DNA from: Clostridia bacterium
GTDB taxonomy: Bacteria > Bacillota > Clostridia > Oscillospirales > CAG-272
Direction of reading: 5' to 3'
Assembly: GCA_017462605.1 (NCBI GenBank)
Contig: JAFTQV010000080.1
Location: forward strand, 1-41,735
Length of the DNA: 41,735 nt
Shown here: in pieces, positions 25,429 through 33,456 of the stretch
Layout of the letters: each line of letters starts with the position of its first letter
Position numbering within the stretch: position 1 is the first letter of the stretch
Notes under the pieces: model-generated
Databases searched by the model: none
The model's input: only the letters and a program-made list of their open reading frames with translations
Told to the model about the DNA's origin: nothing
Program-made: the position numbers and the translations under genes

Positions 25429-28062
25429 TTATTCTTCAGTGTCAGCCTTTACCTCACCGTCGGTGGGGATAAGCTCTTTGCCGTCTGCATTGGTATCTGC
25501 CTCGGCGTTCTTTTTTCTCTTATTCTTTCTTCTGTCTCTCTTAGCCTGCTTTTCAGCCGCTATGCGCTCATTCTCAAGGCGCTCGGCTTCAAGCTCCTCG
25601 TCAAGCACCATTCCTGTCTTTGCAACGTTCGAGCGAAGATAATCGCTTCTGCCAACCTCGGTGATAGTACCTTCCTTGGTCTTAAGCTTACGGCGAAGGA
25701 AGCATCCCGCTTTATAAGTGAGAGTTTCCTTGGTGGGAAGACCGACTCTGACGACCTCATTGACCTCACCTGTGACTTTGTTGTACGACTCATAGGTGGT
25801 AACCGTCCTTACAACAGTCTCGGTAGTCGTTGTCTTTTTATCAACGGGAGTGGTGACGATGAAGGGGATATCTGCCTTTCTGCAAACGTAGATCGACTCA
25901 TTGTCATAATCCGTCATAGCGACAACGTTGTGAGCGAGCTTTCTGAAGCTCTTACCGTCAAGATCGGTGGTGTAGAGCGAAAGTCCGTATCCGTCAAAGT
26001 CCTCGGTTGCGGGAGCGACCTTGTCTCTCTTAAGATAGTATACCTTGGAGTAATCAATAATAATATCCTGATCCGCAACGCCTTCGGCTATTCTCTTGTC
26101 TCCCTTGCCGTCGCTTCTGACAACGCGAAGATCGCCCGAGGTTGAAAGATAGAATACGTATCCGTTCTGCATCTTGACGAGCTTTCCGAATCTTGATGCA
26201 ACGAGAGCGGTCTTCTTTCCGTCTGCGCTGACCTTCATAAGGCAAGCGTTCTGACCCTCTCCGCTAACGTAGTAAAGCCAACCGGAATTAATATTCTCCT
26301 TACAGATCCTGCCGGGATTTTCGATGATCTCGGTGATCTCTGTTCCGTCAAGATTAGCGGAGTAAAGGTGCTCGCAGCCCTCAGCTCCTACCGTATAGAA
26401 TACCTTGCCCATATAAGTGGTATAATATCCTGAAACGTTCTTGTCTATAACAGTGGGAGTTTTATCCTCTATATTTATCGAATAGAGATCAAGGTTATAT
26501 TCATTGGGCGCCCAGCGTGAATAAATGATATTTCCTGCCGTAACGTTATGAATAATGCAGTTTTCGTTGAGTATCTCCATATCAACGCCGGTATTGACGT
26601 CATATACTTTGAATACGGGAACGCCTGAGTCTCCAACAGTGGTATAGAAGATCTTGTCATCATAGAAATCCATGATATCAACGATCTCGGGAAGAACTGT
26701 CTTAGCTACGTTCTTATCCATATCAACGAGGACTATCGAATAGTTATTCTGCCTATTGATCTTGGGAGCCTTCTTATCCTTCTTCTTTCTGCCGAAGCAT
26801 CCGCGCTTCAAGGGGGCGGATCTGAGCTTCTTACGAAGGAAAAACTTTGACTTATCGCGAGAGAAGCAAACGTCTCCCTCACCGTCGATAACATAGTCGC
26901 CGACGGGCGCCTCGTCAAGAACCTTGACGTTGGCGTAAAGCTCTTTATTATTCGTTTCATAAACGCAGAGGCTCACACTGTTTCTCGCGAAGAATATACG
27001 CGAGCCGTAGCTGTGAATTATATTCGAAATGCCGGTAAGAACTACCTTGCCGGGAGCATTGTCAACAATACTGTAAAGCTTCTTGGTCTTATAAGCTACC
27101 GAGTTCTCGGGCTTTGCGGGATCGAAATAGGGGCGGTCATCCTTAACTATATAGCATGTGCTTCCGCTCATCTCGATAAGCTCTTCATTGAATTTGAACG
27201 TAGAGGAATAACGGTTAATGTAATCCTCTGACTGCTTGTATCCGATAATAGTGCGGAAAAGGTGGAGCGCCGCATCAACGTTGCCCGCGTCGAGGTTTGC
27301 GATCGCCTTTTCATAAGTCTTCTCGGCATTGATACCGAGCGCGTAATACTTATCGAAAAGCTCTGCATCGTGAAGCTCCTTAGCCTTATCGTAGCCGGGA
27401 ACGTCTTCAATGGTATTGGCTACGTTTACCGCGAGTATCTTTTCACGGAAAAGCTCTATCGAGCGCTGAAGGTCATCGATTATGCGCTGATCTGCTCCGA
27501 ATTTTGCGGCAAGCTCGATATCCTTGGAAAGTCTTGCTATAATAAGGTCTCTTTTATCTGCTATCGCCTTGGTGGTGCCGCAGTAAAGATCCATATATCC
27601 AAACGAACCTGATACGTCGTCTGCCTTATAGCTCTCGATGATATTGACCTCAAGAACTCCAAGACCCTCTACCTTACGGAGCGCGGGTACTGCGGTGCAT
27701 CTGAATGCAAGCACGTATGTAATGGGATCGGTGGGGAACTTGATCTCCGCGGTTTCCGCAATCGCGTCGAGAAGGCCTATCGAAAGATCGGAATTAAGCG
27801 CGAATTCGTGCCAATCATAGGAATCAACGAAATTGTCAAGATAAATGATTCCTGCGGAGGGGGATGTCAGACTGTCCGCTATCCTTCTTTCGTCGTTTCC
27901 GCTCGCCGCGCCGCCTTCAAGATCGAAAAGAGGGCGCATAAGTCTTGTGGGCACGGTATTGCCGCAAGAGGGGCACACGACCGCATTTGCATCCTCCTCG
28001 TAGTCAAGGGTAGCGGGGCAGTAAGGGCAAAGTCCCGAAACCAAGAGCTTTTTAAATTCCAT
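25429..28062 (-). CDS. Zinc-ribbon protein with DUF5050/beta-propeller-like repeats (877 aa)
   Basis: The N-terminus has a zinc ribbon (Cys12-x2-Cys15 ... Cys30-x2-Cys33, LCPYC and VCPSCG). A helical region (about 170-290, with tandem EKAIANLDAGNVDAALHLFRTI-like helix) follows, then a long run of short strand repeats from about 300 to 760 (KIFYTTVGDSG..., IIYSR, VFYTVG, WLYYVSG, YVFYLSTSG, VYYLKRD) typical of DUF5050/propeller-type 'report' proteins. A basic cluster (KRGCFGRKKKDKKAPK, about 424-439) lies within it, and the C-terminus is Lys/Arg-rich. No signal peptide or membrane segment. GGAGG precedes the ATG. It follows the yidD-type gene by 31 bases. Function not known; a cytoplasmic scaffold or sensor is a guess. 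Confidence 0.8.
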   Translation of the reverse strand: MEFKKLLVSGLCPYCPATLDYEEDANAVVCPSCGNTVPTRLMRPLFDLEGGAASGNDERRIADSLTSPSAGIIYLDNFVDSYDWHEFALNSDLSIGLLDAIAETAEIKFPTDPITYVLAFRCTAVPALRKVEGLGVLEVNIIESYKADDVSGSFGYMDLYCGTTKAIADKRDLIIARLSKDIELAAKFGADQRIIDDLQRSIELFREKILAVNVANTIEDVPGYDKAKELHDAELFDKYYALGINAEKTYEKAIANLDAGNVDAALHLFRTIIGYKQSEDYINRYSSTFKFNEELIEMSGSTCYIVKDDRPYFDPAKPENSVAYKTKKLYSIVDNAPGKVVLTGISNIIHSYGSRIFFARNSVSLCVYETNNKELYANVKVLDEAPVGDYVIDGEGDVCFSRDKSKFFLRKKLRSAPLKRGCFGRKKKDKKAPKINRQNNYSIVLVDMDKNVAKTVLPEIVDIMDFYDDKIFYTTVGDSGVPVFKVYDVNTGVDMEILNENCIIHNVTAGNIIYSRWAPNEYNLDLYSINIEDKTPTVIDKNVSGYYTTYMGKVFYTVGAEGCEHLYSANLDGTEITEIIENPGRICKENINSGWLYYVSGEGQNACLMKVSADGKKTALVASRFGKLVKMQNGYVFYLSTSGDLRVVRSDGKGDKRIAEGVADQDIIIDYSKVYYLKRDKVAPATEDFDGYGLSLYTTDLDGKSFRKLAHNVVAMTDYDNESIYVCRKADIPFIVTTPVDKKTTTTETVVRTVTTYESYNKVTGEVNEVVRVGLPTKETLTYKAGCFLRRKLKTKEGTITEVGRSDYLRSNVAKTGMVLDEELEAERLENERIAAEKQAKRDRRKNKRKKNAEADTNADGKELIPTDGEVKADTEE

Positions 28063-28093
28063 ATTGATAATCCTCCATAATGAAGATGTTTTA

Positions 28094-28468
28094 TTAAGGT
28101 AAATCTATTCCGCCGTTGGGCTCGCGGCATCTCGTTATCCTTCTGATACCCTTGAAAAGCCCGCGGAATAATCCGTATTTTCTGACTGCCATTATCATAT
28201 AGGTCGAGCAGGAAGGCTCAAACCTGCATCTGTCTCTCACTTCCATAGGGGCAAACGCCTTATACATAAGGACAGAGCCGATGAGAAGATACTTAAGATC
28301 GAAATACAATGCCACCGCGATAGCTGCGATAAATACGTATTTCAGAATGCCCTCGGCAAAGATTATAGCGAGCGTGAGCGCCGCGCCGAGCAAAAGCAAA
28401 ATCAAGAGCGGCAAAAGAAAATAGAGATAAAGGTCCTTCACACGGATCTCACGTATATATCTTGCCAT
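28094..28468 (-). CDS. YidD-domain membrane protein insertion factor with N-terminal membrane extension
   Basis: 124 aa. The C-terminal half carries the YidD pattern: YKAFAPMEVRDRCRFEPSCSTYM, AVRKYGLFRGLFKGIRRITRCREPNGGIDLP (Cys residues at the CRFxPSCSxY and RCxxPxGGxD positions). The N-terminal half adds about two hydrophobic segments (about 10-60), not present in the usual 70-85-residue YidD. YidD assists YidC-linked membrane insertion, and normally lies between rnpA and yidC; here it is on its own promoter with the 877-aa gene. GGAG is upstream of the ATG. Confidence 0.85.
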   Translation of the reverse strand: MARYIREIRVKDLYLYFLLPLLILLLLGAALTLAIIFAEGILKYVFIAAIAVALYFDLKYLLIGSVLMYKAFAPMEVRDRCRFEPSCSTYMIMAVRKYGLFRGLFKGIRRITRCREPNGGIDLP

Positions 28469-28530
28469 ATAAGCAGTCTCCGTCTATTTATTACGCGTAC
28501 AATATAATAAAATATAACTATACGTATTCT

Positions 28531-28559
28531 ATTATAACATCACAACTTTTTCTTGTCAA
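28531..28559 (-). promoter_or_regulatory. Sigma-A promoter of the yidD-like operon
   Basis: Minus strand: TTGACA (28559-28554), 17-base spacer, TATAAT (28536-28531): consensus. It lies about 60 bases before the yidD-like ATG. Confidence 0.85.
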
Positions 28560-28571
28560 GTGAATTTTCGA

Positions 28572-28600
28572 AAGTGTTATAAAAAAATGATAAAACACTT
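28572..28600. promoter_or_regulatory. Inverted repeat between divergent promoters
   Basis: AAGTGTTAT (28572-28580) faces ATAAAACACTT (28590-28600), an inverted repeat with one extra base. It lies between the minus-strand promoter at 28531-28559 and the -35 box at 28599-28604 of the plus-strand promoter. It is inferred to be a binding site acting on one or both. It does not match the Rex or Fur consensus. Confidence 0.4.
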
Positions 28601-28627
28601 GCAATAAGAGATTTTTTATGCTAAACT
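28599..28627 (+). promoter_or_regulatory. Candidate promoter of nfnAB
   Basis: TTGCAA (28599-28604), 17-base spacer, TAAACT (28622-28627). The predicted start near 28634 leaves a leader of about 108 bases. In the leader an 8-base inverted repeat TTTGAAGC (28639-28646) / GCTTCAAA (28667-28674) could form a hairpin. Confidence 0.5.
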
Positions 28628-28741
28628 CTATTTGTAACTTTGAAGCTGTGCAAGAATGCGAAAAATGCTTCAAATGATAATTGATTTTTTGAGAATAGTG
28701 CAATAAAACCTATTGTATTATTTGCGCCGAAAGGATAGAAT

Positions 28742-29602
28742 ATGTATAGAATAGTTAGCAAAAAAGTGCTTAATCCAACGGTTATTATGATGGATATAGA
28801 AGCGCCTCTCGTTGCAAAACGCGCAGAGGCAGGTCAGTTTATCATAATCAGACCTATGGAGACGAGCGAAAGAATTCCGCTGACTGTTGCGGGATTTGAC
28901 AGAGAGAAGGGAACTGTAAAAATAATTTTCCAGACCGTCGGAGCAACGACTCTTATGCTCTCGCAGCTTAATGAGGGCGACTGTGTCTCTGATTTCGCAG
29001 GTCCTCTCGGCAAGCCCTGCGAGACGGAAGGAAAGAGTGACGTTCTCGTTGTCGGCGGCGGCGTTGGCTGCGCTATTGCTTTGCCTATCGCTGAAAAGCT
29101 TAAGGAAGAAGGCGCATCCGTGCGCTCTGTCATAGGCTTCAGAACTAAGGACCTTATAATACTTAAGGATGAATTTGAAGCCGTTTCCGATACTCTTGAC
29201 GTGATGACGGATGACGGAAGCTTCGGCGAGATGGGCAACGTTTGCGTGCCGTTTGAAAGAATGATAAAGGAAGGCCGCGCACCCGGGCACGTTATCGCTA
29301 TCGGTCCTCTCGTTATGATGAAATTCGTTGCTAAAATGGCGAAGGAGAACGGTATACCCTGCACAGTCTCGATGAACCCCATTATGATAGACGGCACAGG
29401 TATGTGCGGCGGCTGCAGAATAACCCTTGTGAAGGACGGAAAGAGAGTCTCTGCCTTTGCCTGCGTGGACGGACCCGATTTTGACGGCTGGGAGGTTGAC
29501 TTCGACGAGGCTATGATGCGTTCCGGCGCATATTCTGACTTTGAACGTCATAAATACGAGGAAGGCTGCAACCTTTTCAAAAAGGAGACGAAAAATGGCT
29601 GA
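28742..29602 (+). CDS. nfnA: NADH-dependent ferredoxin:NADP oxidoreductase, alpha subunit (NfnA)
   Basis: 286 aa. It belongs to the dihydroorotate-dehydrogenase electron-transfer-like FAD/NAD family: an FAD-binding beta barrel (about 1-95; GQFIIIRPM, ERIPLTV), an NAD-binding domain with VVGGGVGCA (about 103-111), and a C-terminal 2Fe-2S site in DGTGMCGGCRI plus FACVDGPDFDG. It pairs with NfnB, whose gene starts inside its 3' end by 8 bases. Together they bifurcate electrons between NADH, ferredoxin and NADP. AAAGGAT precedes the ATG. Some genomes call this pair SudB/SudA or GltA-like. Cytoplasmic. Confidence 0.92.
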   Translation: MYRIVSKKVLNPTVIMMDIEAPLVAKRAEAGQFIIIRPMETSERIPLTVAGFDREKGTVKIIFQTVGATTLMLSQLNEGDCVSDFAGPLGKPCETEGKSDVLVVGGGVGCAIALPIAEKLKEEGASVRSVIGFRTKDLIILKDEFEAVSDTLDVMTDDGSFGEMGNVCVPFERMIKEGRAPGHVIAIGPLVMMKFVAKMAKENGIPCTVSMNPIMIDGTGMCGGCRITLVKDGKRVSAFACVDGPDFDGWEVDFDEAMMRSGAYSDFERHKYEEGCNLFKKETKNG

Positions 29603-31028
29603 GACGGTAAAAAAGAAATTCAATCCGAGCTTAAATAAAACACCTATGCCCGAGCAGGACCCTGCCGAAAGAGCGCAGAACTTTTCCGAGGTCGCTCTCG
29701 GATACACAAGCGATATGGCTGTGCTTGAAGCCGAAAGATGTCTCGACTGCAAGAATATGCCCTGCGTTTCGGGGTGTCCTGTCAATATCAGCATTCCCGA
29801 TTTTATAAGAGAGATCAAAAAGGGCGACTTCGAGAGCGCCTATAAAATAATCAGAGAGTCATCAAGCCTGCCTGCTATCTGCGGCAGAGTATGCCCCCAG
29901 GAGAGGCAGTGCGAGTCAAAATGCGTAAGAGGCATTAAGGGCGAGGCGGTCGCTATCGGAAGGCTTGAGAGATTTGCGGCTGATACGCACGCCGAAGCAA
30001 ACGCCGTAGTGAAGCAGGATGCGCCCACGGGAGAAAGGGTCGCCGTTGTCGGCTCGGGACCTGCGGGACTTGCTGCGGCAGCCGAGCTTAATTCCCTTGG
30101 ATACAGAGTGACGGTATACGAGGCTCTTCACACCGAGGGCGGAGTTCTTACGTACGGCATTCCCGAGTTCAGACTTCCGAAAAGCGTTGTTCGCAGAGAG
30201 GTAGACGGGCTTCGCTCCCTCGGAGTTGAATTTGTGACCAACGTTATTATCGGTAAGACCTTACTTGTGGATGATCTTTTTGATATGGGCTATAAAGCCG
30301 TCTTTATCGGAACGGGCGCAGGACTTCCTCAGTTTATGTCAATTCCCGGCGAGAGCTTCAAGGGAGTATATTCGGCGAATGAGTATCTCACCAGATGTAA
30401 CCTTATGGGCGCATACAGAGAAAATTCCGAGACTCCCGTGATGAAGGGCGGAAGCGTTGCGGTCGTCGGCGGCGGAAACGTTGCTATGGATGCCGCGCGA
30501 GTGGCAAAAAGACTTGGCGCCGAAAGCGTCAGAATAGTATACAGGCGCTCGGCAGAAGAGCTTCCGGCAAGGCGCGAGGAAGTAGAGCACGCTATCGCCG
30601 AGGGAATAGAGTTCCTTTATCTTACGTCTCCCATTGAGATCCTCGGATATGAGAATAAGGAAAATAGGCGCGACCCGAAAAACGGATGTGTCACTTCAAT
30701 GAAATGCATAAAAATGAAGCTTGGCGAGCCCGATGAGAGAGGACGCCGCCGCCCGATACCCGAGGAAGGAAGCGAGTTTACTATCCCTGCTGATACCGTC
30801 ATTATGGCGATCGGAACGACTCCTAATCCCTTGATAAAGTCAACGACCGAGGGGCTTTCGGTCAATGAGCGCGGCGGTATAGTAACCGATGACAGCACTA
30901 TGACCACGAAGGCGGGAGTCTTTGCGGGCGGAGACGCGGTAAGCGGAGCTGCAACGGTCATTTCGGCGATGGGAGCAGGAAAGCGCGCTGCCCATGCGAT
31001 CGATGAGTATATCAGATCAAATAAATAA
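29595..31028 (+). CDS. nfnB: NADH-dependent ferredoxin:NADP oxidoreductase, beta subunit (NfnB)
   Basis: 477 aa. The ATG at 29595 (AAAGGAGACG upstream) gives the normal N-terminus; the open frame goes further up but runs through nfnA. The N-terminal Cys motifs CLDCKNMPC-x3-C and CGRVCPQERQCESKC bind two 4Fe-4S clusters. Two Rossmann folds follow: VVGSGPAGLAAA (about 147-158) for FAD, GGVLTYGIPEFRLPK, and VAVVGGGNVAMDAAR (about 290-304) for NADPH, then GGDAVSGAATVISAMGAGK. It resembles glutamate synthase small subunit; with NfnA beside it, the Nfn role fits best. A terminator follows at 31037-31083. Confidence 0.93.
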   Translation: MAETVKKKFNPSLNKTPMPEQDPAERAQNFSEVALGYTSDMAVLEAERCLDCKNMPCVSGCPVNISIPDFIREIKKGDFESAYKIIRESSSLPAICGRVCPQERQCESKCVRGIKGEAVAIGRLERFAADTHAEANAVVKQDAPTGERVAVVGSGPAGLAAAAELNSLGYRVTVYEALHTEGGVLTYGIPEFRLPKSVVRREVDGLRSLGVEFVTNVIIGKTLLVDDLFDMGYKAVFIGTGAGLPQFMSIPGESFKGVYSANEYLTRCNLMGAYRENSETPVMKGGSVAVVGGGNVAMDAARVAKRLGAESVRIVYRRSAEELPARREEVEHAIAEGIEFLYLTSPIEILGYENKENRRDPKNGCVTSMKCIKMKLGEPDERGRRRPIPEEGSEFTIPADTVIMAIGTTPNPLIKSTTEGLSVNERGGIVTDDSTMTTKAGVFAGGDAVSGAATVISAMGAGKRAAHAIDEYIRSNK

Positions 31029-31036
31029 TTGCTATA

Positions 31037-31083
31037 GGAAGGCTTTCTCGAATGCTGATTTGCGATCGGGACGGCCTTCTTTT
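31037..31083 (+). terminator. Terminator of nfnAB
   Basis: GAAGGC (31038-31043) pairs with GCCTTC (31074-31079), with a partly paired interior, followed by T residues to 31083. It lies 9 bases after the nfnB stop. Confidence 0.7.
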
Positions 31084-31133
31084 ATATTCAAATTACTTGA
31101 AAATGCGGCAAAAACTTCCGTTTTTCTTTGTTT

Positions 31134-31162
31134 TGTACCATTACGGTACATTTCCTGCAGGA
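31134..31162. promoter_or_regulatory. Two adjacent palindromes upstream of mecA
   Basis: TGTACC-N5-GGTACA (31134-31150) is a perfect inverted repeat, and the perfect 10-base palindrome TCCTGCAGGA (31153-31162) follows two bases later. Both lie just upstream of the mecA promoter -35 region, a typical place for an activator or repressor site. No known box was matched. Confidence 0.45.
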
Positions 31163-31170
31163 TTTTACGG

Positions 31171-31199
31171 TGGCAAAGAATTAATAAATACTGTATAAT
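31171..31199 (+). promoter_or_regulatory. Candidate promoter of mecA
   Basis: TGGCAA (31171-31176, four of six consensus bases), 17-base spacer, TATAAT (31194-31199). The weak -35 box next to palindromes suggests regulated transcription. Start codon at 31227. Confidence 0.6.
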
Positions 31200-31226
31200 A
31201 CAGATAGAAAGAATCGGAGGTTTTTC

Positions 31227-31820
31227 ATGGAGATCCTTAAAATAAGCGACTCGAAGATAAAGATAATGCTTACTACGGGCGACGTAAAGTCCTTCGGGTT
31301 TAATATAAAGAACGTTGATTATAACGATATAGAGACGAGAAGCGCCGTCTGGCGGCTGCTTGACGAGGCTAAAAAGAAATGCGGCTTTGATGCGGGGCAG
31401 GAAAAGCTTCTCATTCAGTTTTACCCCTCGCAGGACGGGGGAGCGGAGCTTTTCGTCACAAAGCTTTCGGGGCTTGCAAAGCAAAGCGAAAGGCGGCTTT
31501 CGCGCTCGGAAGGAGTCACTATGCTCCAGACGACGAAGCAGATATATAATTTTACCTCGCTCGGAGATCTGATAAGAGCGGCGAAGACCGTCAAGGATAT
31601 GGATTACATAAAAGAAAGCGAATTATATTATTCGGATGAGGAAGGATATTATCTTCTCGTCCTCGGAAGGGGGGGCTCGAGGCTTGGCGACGTATCGGAG
31701 CTTGCGGTGCTTTCGGAGTATTCAAAAAGACTTCCTAATGCGCTTTTGCCCTTCGTCACCGAGCATTGCGAGCTTATAAGAAGCCATGATGCGATAGGTC
31801 TGCTCTCATCCCTCGGATAA
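31227..31820 (+). CDS. mecA: Adaptor protein MecA family
   Basis: 197 aa. The N-terminal target-binding domain has MEILKISDSKIKIMLTTGD and AVWRLLDEAKKKCGF, then LLIQFYPSQDGGAELFVTKL. The C-terminal ClpC-binding domain follows (IYNFTSLGDLIRAAK, YSDEEGYYLLVL). MecA proteins deliver substrates to ClpCP and control competence and stress regulators. A GGAGG site precedes the ATG. A flippase gene follows 48 bases on, perhaps in the same transcript. Length is near the family norm. Confidence 0.88.
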   Translation: MEILKISDSKIKIMLTTGDVKSFGFNIKNVDYNDIETRSAVWRLLDEAKKKCGFDAGQEKLLIQFYPSQDGGAELFVTKLSGLAKQSERRLSRSEGVTMLQTTKQIYNFTSLGDLIRAAKTVKDMDYIKESELYYSDEEGYYLLVLGRGGSRLGDVSELAVLSEYSKRLPNALLPFVTEHCELIRSHDAIGLLSSLG

Positions 31821-31868
31821 TGTAATAAAACAAAGAAAAAATTCATAGCATTACTTAAGGAGTTTGCT

Positions 31869-33401
31869 ATGAATAATAAGAAAAGATTTATTTATAACGG
31901 AATAATGCTGACCGCGGTAGGTATCGCTATACGCACCGTCGCGCTTTTTTTCAACGCCTTCGTCTCAAAGGCTGTCGGCGCGGAGGGAGTTGGACTCTAT
32001 ACGATCGTCAATACCGTTTTCGGATTTGCCGTCACCTTTGCAACGTCGGGCATATCGCTGACCGTCACAAGGCTTGTTGCAAGCGCTATCGGAGAAGGGA
32101 AGGAAGAAAGATGCGCGAATATACTTTCGGGTGCGATCATTTATTCGCTTGCCTTCAGCCTTATTGCAACGGCGGCGCTTTACTTCGGCGCAGGCTTTAT
32201 AGCCGAAGGAATACTGTCTGAAGGAAGAGCCGCAAGATCGCTTCGAATACTTGCGCCGTCTCTTATACCGCTTTCGCTCGTATCCGTCTTTTCTGGGTAC
32301 TTCGTCGGCATAAGAAAGGTAGCGAGAAACGCCGCCGTTCAGATACTCGGTCAGGTCTTTAAAATAAGCGCGACGGTCTGGCTTCTTTTGCATGCGCGGG
32401 GAGCTGATACCGAGACATCTGCGTATATGCTTTCCCTTGGCGCAACCTTGACAGAGATCGCCTGCTTCCTTCTGATTTTCATCGAATATCTTTTTGAAAG
32501 AAGGCGCGGCGGGCATAAGCTACCCGATAAGGAAGGAGTCCGCGCCGTTGCATCGGCAGCAGCGCCGCTCGCCGTTTCGGCATATATAAGGCAAGCTCTT
32601 CTGACAATAGAGCACGTGCTTATACCAAAGAGGCTGAGACTTCACGGAGAGAGCGGCAGCGAGGCGCTTTCCTCGTACGGCACGCTTCACGGAATGGCGC
32701 TCCCTCTGATACTTTACCCTATGGTAACGTTAAGCTCCTTTTCGGGGCTTCTCGTGCCCGAATTTGCCGAGAGAATGTCTCTTGGGGATAAGGTAAGCAC
32801 CGAGAGGCTTCTCCGTATCTCGCTTGAAAAAACTCTCGTCTATGCGCTTGGCGCGGCAGGAGTGATATTCGTTTTCTCTGAGGAGCTTGGCTACGTTATA
32901 TATAACTCTTACCACGCGGGTAGCTATATCGCCGTTTTGGCTCCCGTCATACCCATAATGTATCTTGACCACGTCACCGATTCCGTGCTCAAAGGCATAG
33001 GCGAGCAGGTCTATTCGATGTGGGTCAATATAAGCGATTCCTTGCTTTCTATATTCCTTGTGTGGCTTCTTATACCCAAAATGGGAATTATGGGCTACGC
33101 GGTCTGCATTATAGCTATGGAAGCTTATAATTTTCTGCTCTCGTTCTTAAGGCTCGGCAAGAGGATAAGAATAGGTATAAGTCCCCTGAGGGCTATAGTA
33201 TTTCCGCTCGTGGCATCTCTTTTATCCTCGCTTCTGACAAAGGCTGCCTTTATTTCCGCAGGCGCTGAGACAAAGTCGGTATGGCTCGTCCTTGAAATAC
33301 TTTTCTCGGCTGCGGTATTCTTCGCATTGATCAACGCATTCAATACGCTTACGGATATTATCATAAAAAGAAAAGAACGTGTTAGGTATAATCCCTCGTA
33401 A
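31869..33401 (+). CDS. Polysaccharide/lipid flippase, SpoVB/MurJ-like (MATE/MVF superfamily)
   Basis: 510 aa. Twelve to fourteen hydrophobic helices are evident through the length, with the N-terminal GIMLTAVGIAIRTVALFFNAFVSKAVGAEGVGLYTIVNTVFGF arrangement (Arg in the first helix) usual for SpoVB/oligosaccharide flippases. Charged loops include RRRGGHKLPDKEG. In spore-formers SpoVB moves cell-wall or cortex precursors outward; the substrate here cannot be told. AAGGAG precedes the ATG. Following mecA and ending at a strong terminator, it has the organisation of a two-gene operon. It is long enough to be complete. Confidence 0.85.
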   Translation: MNNKKRFIYNGIMLTAVGIAIRTVALFFNAFVSKAVGAEGVGLYTIVNTVFGFAVTFATSGISLTVTRLVASAIGEGKEERCANILSGAIIYSLAFSLIATAALYFGAGFIAEGILSEGRAARSLRILAPSLIPLSLVSVFSGYFVGIRKVARNAAVQILGQVFKISATVWLLLHARGADTETSAYMLSLGATLTEIACFLLIFIEYLFERRRGGHKLPDKEGVRAVASAAAPLAVSAYIRQALLTIEHVLIPKRLRLHGESGSEALSSYGTLHGMALPLILYPMVTLSSFSGLLVPEFAERMSLGDKVSTERLLRISLEKTLVYALGAAGVIFVFSEELGYVIYNSYHAGSYIAVLAPVIPIMYLDHVTDSVLKGIGEQVYSMWVNISDSLLSIFLVWLLIPKMGIMGYAVCIIAMEAYNFLLSFLRLGKRIRIGISPLRAIVFPLVASLLSSLLTKAAFISAGAETKSVWLVLEILFSAAVFFALINAFNTLTDIIIKRKERVRYNPS

Positions 33402-33408
33402 ATATAAT

Positions 33409-33456
33409 AAGAGTCTGCCTCAAGCGCTAAGCACCAAAGCAGACTCTTTTGCTTTT
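33409..33456 (+). terminator. Terminator of the mecA-flippase operon
   Basis: A perfect 10-base stem AAGAGTCTGC (33409-33418) / GCAGACTCTT (33439-33448), then TTTTGCTTTTTT. It sits between convergent genes and may also act weakly on the minus strand. Confidence 0.9.

Noticed and set aside
28572..28600. Rex binding site before nfnAB
   Set aside because: The sequence does not fit TTGTTAAnnnnTTAACAA and the spacing is too wide; left as an unnamed inverted repeat.
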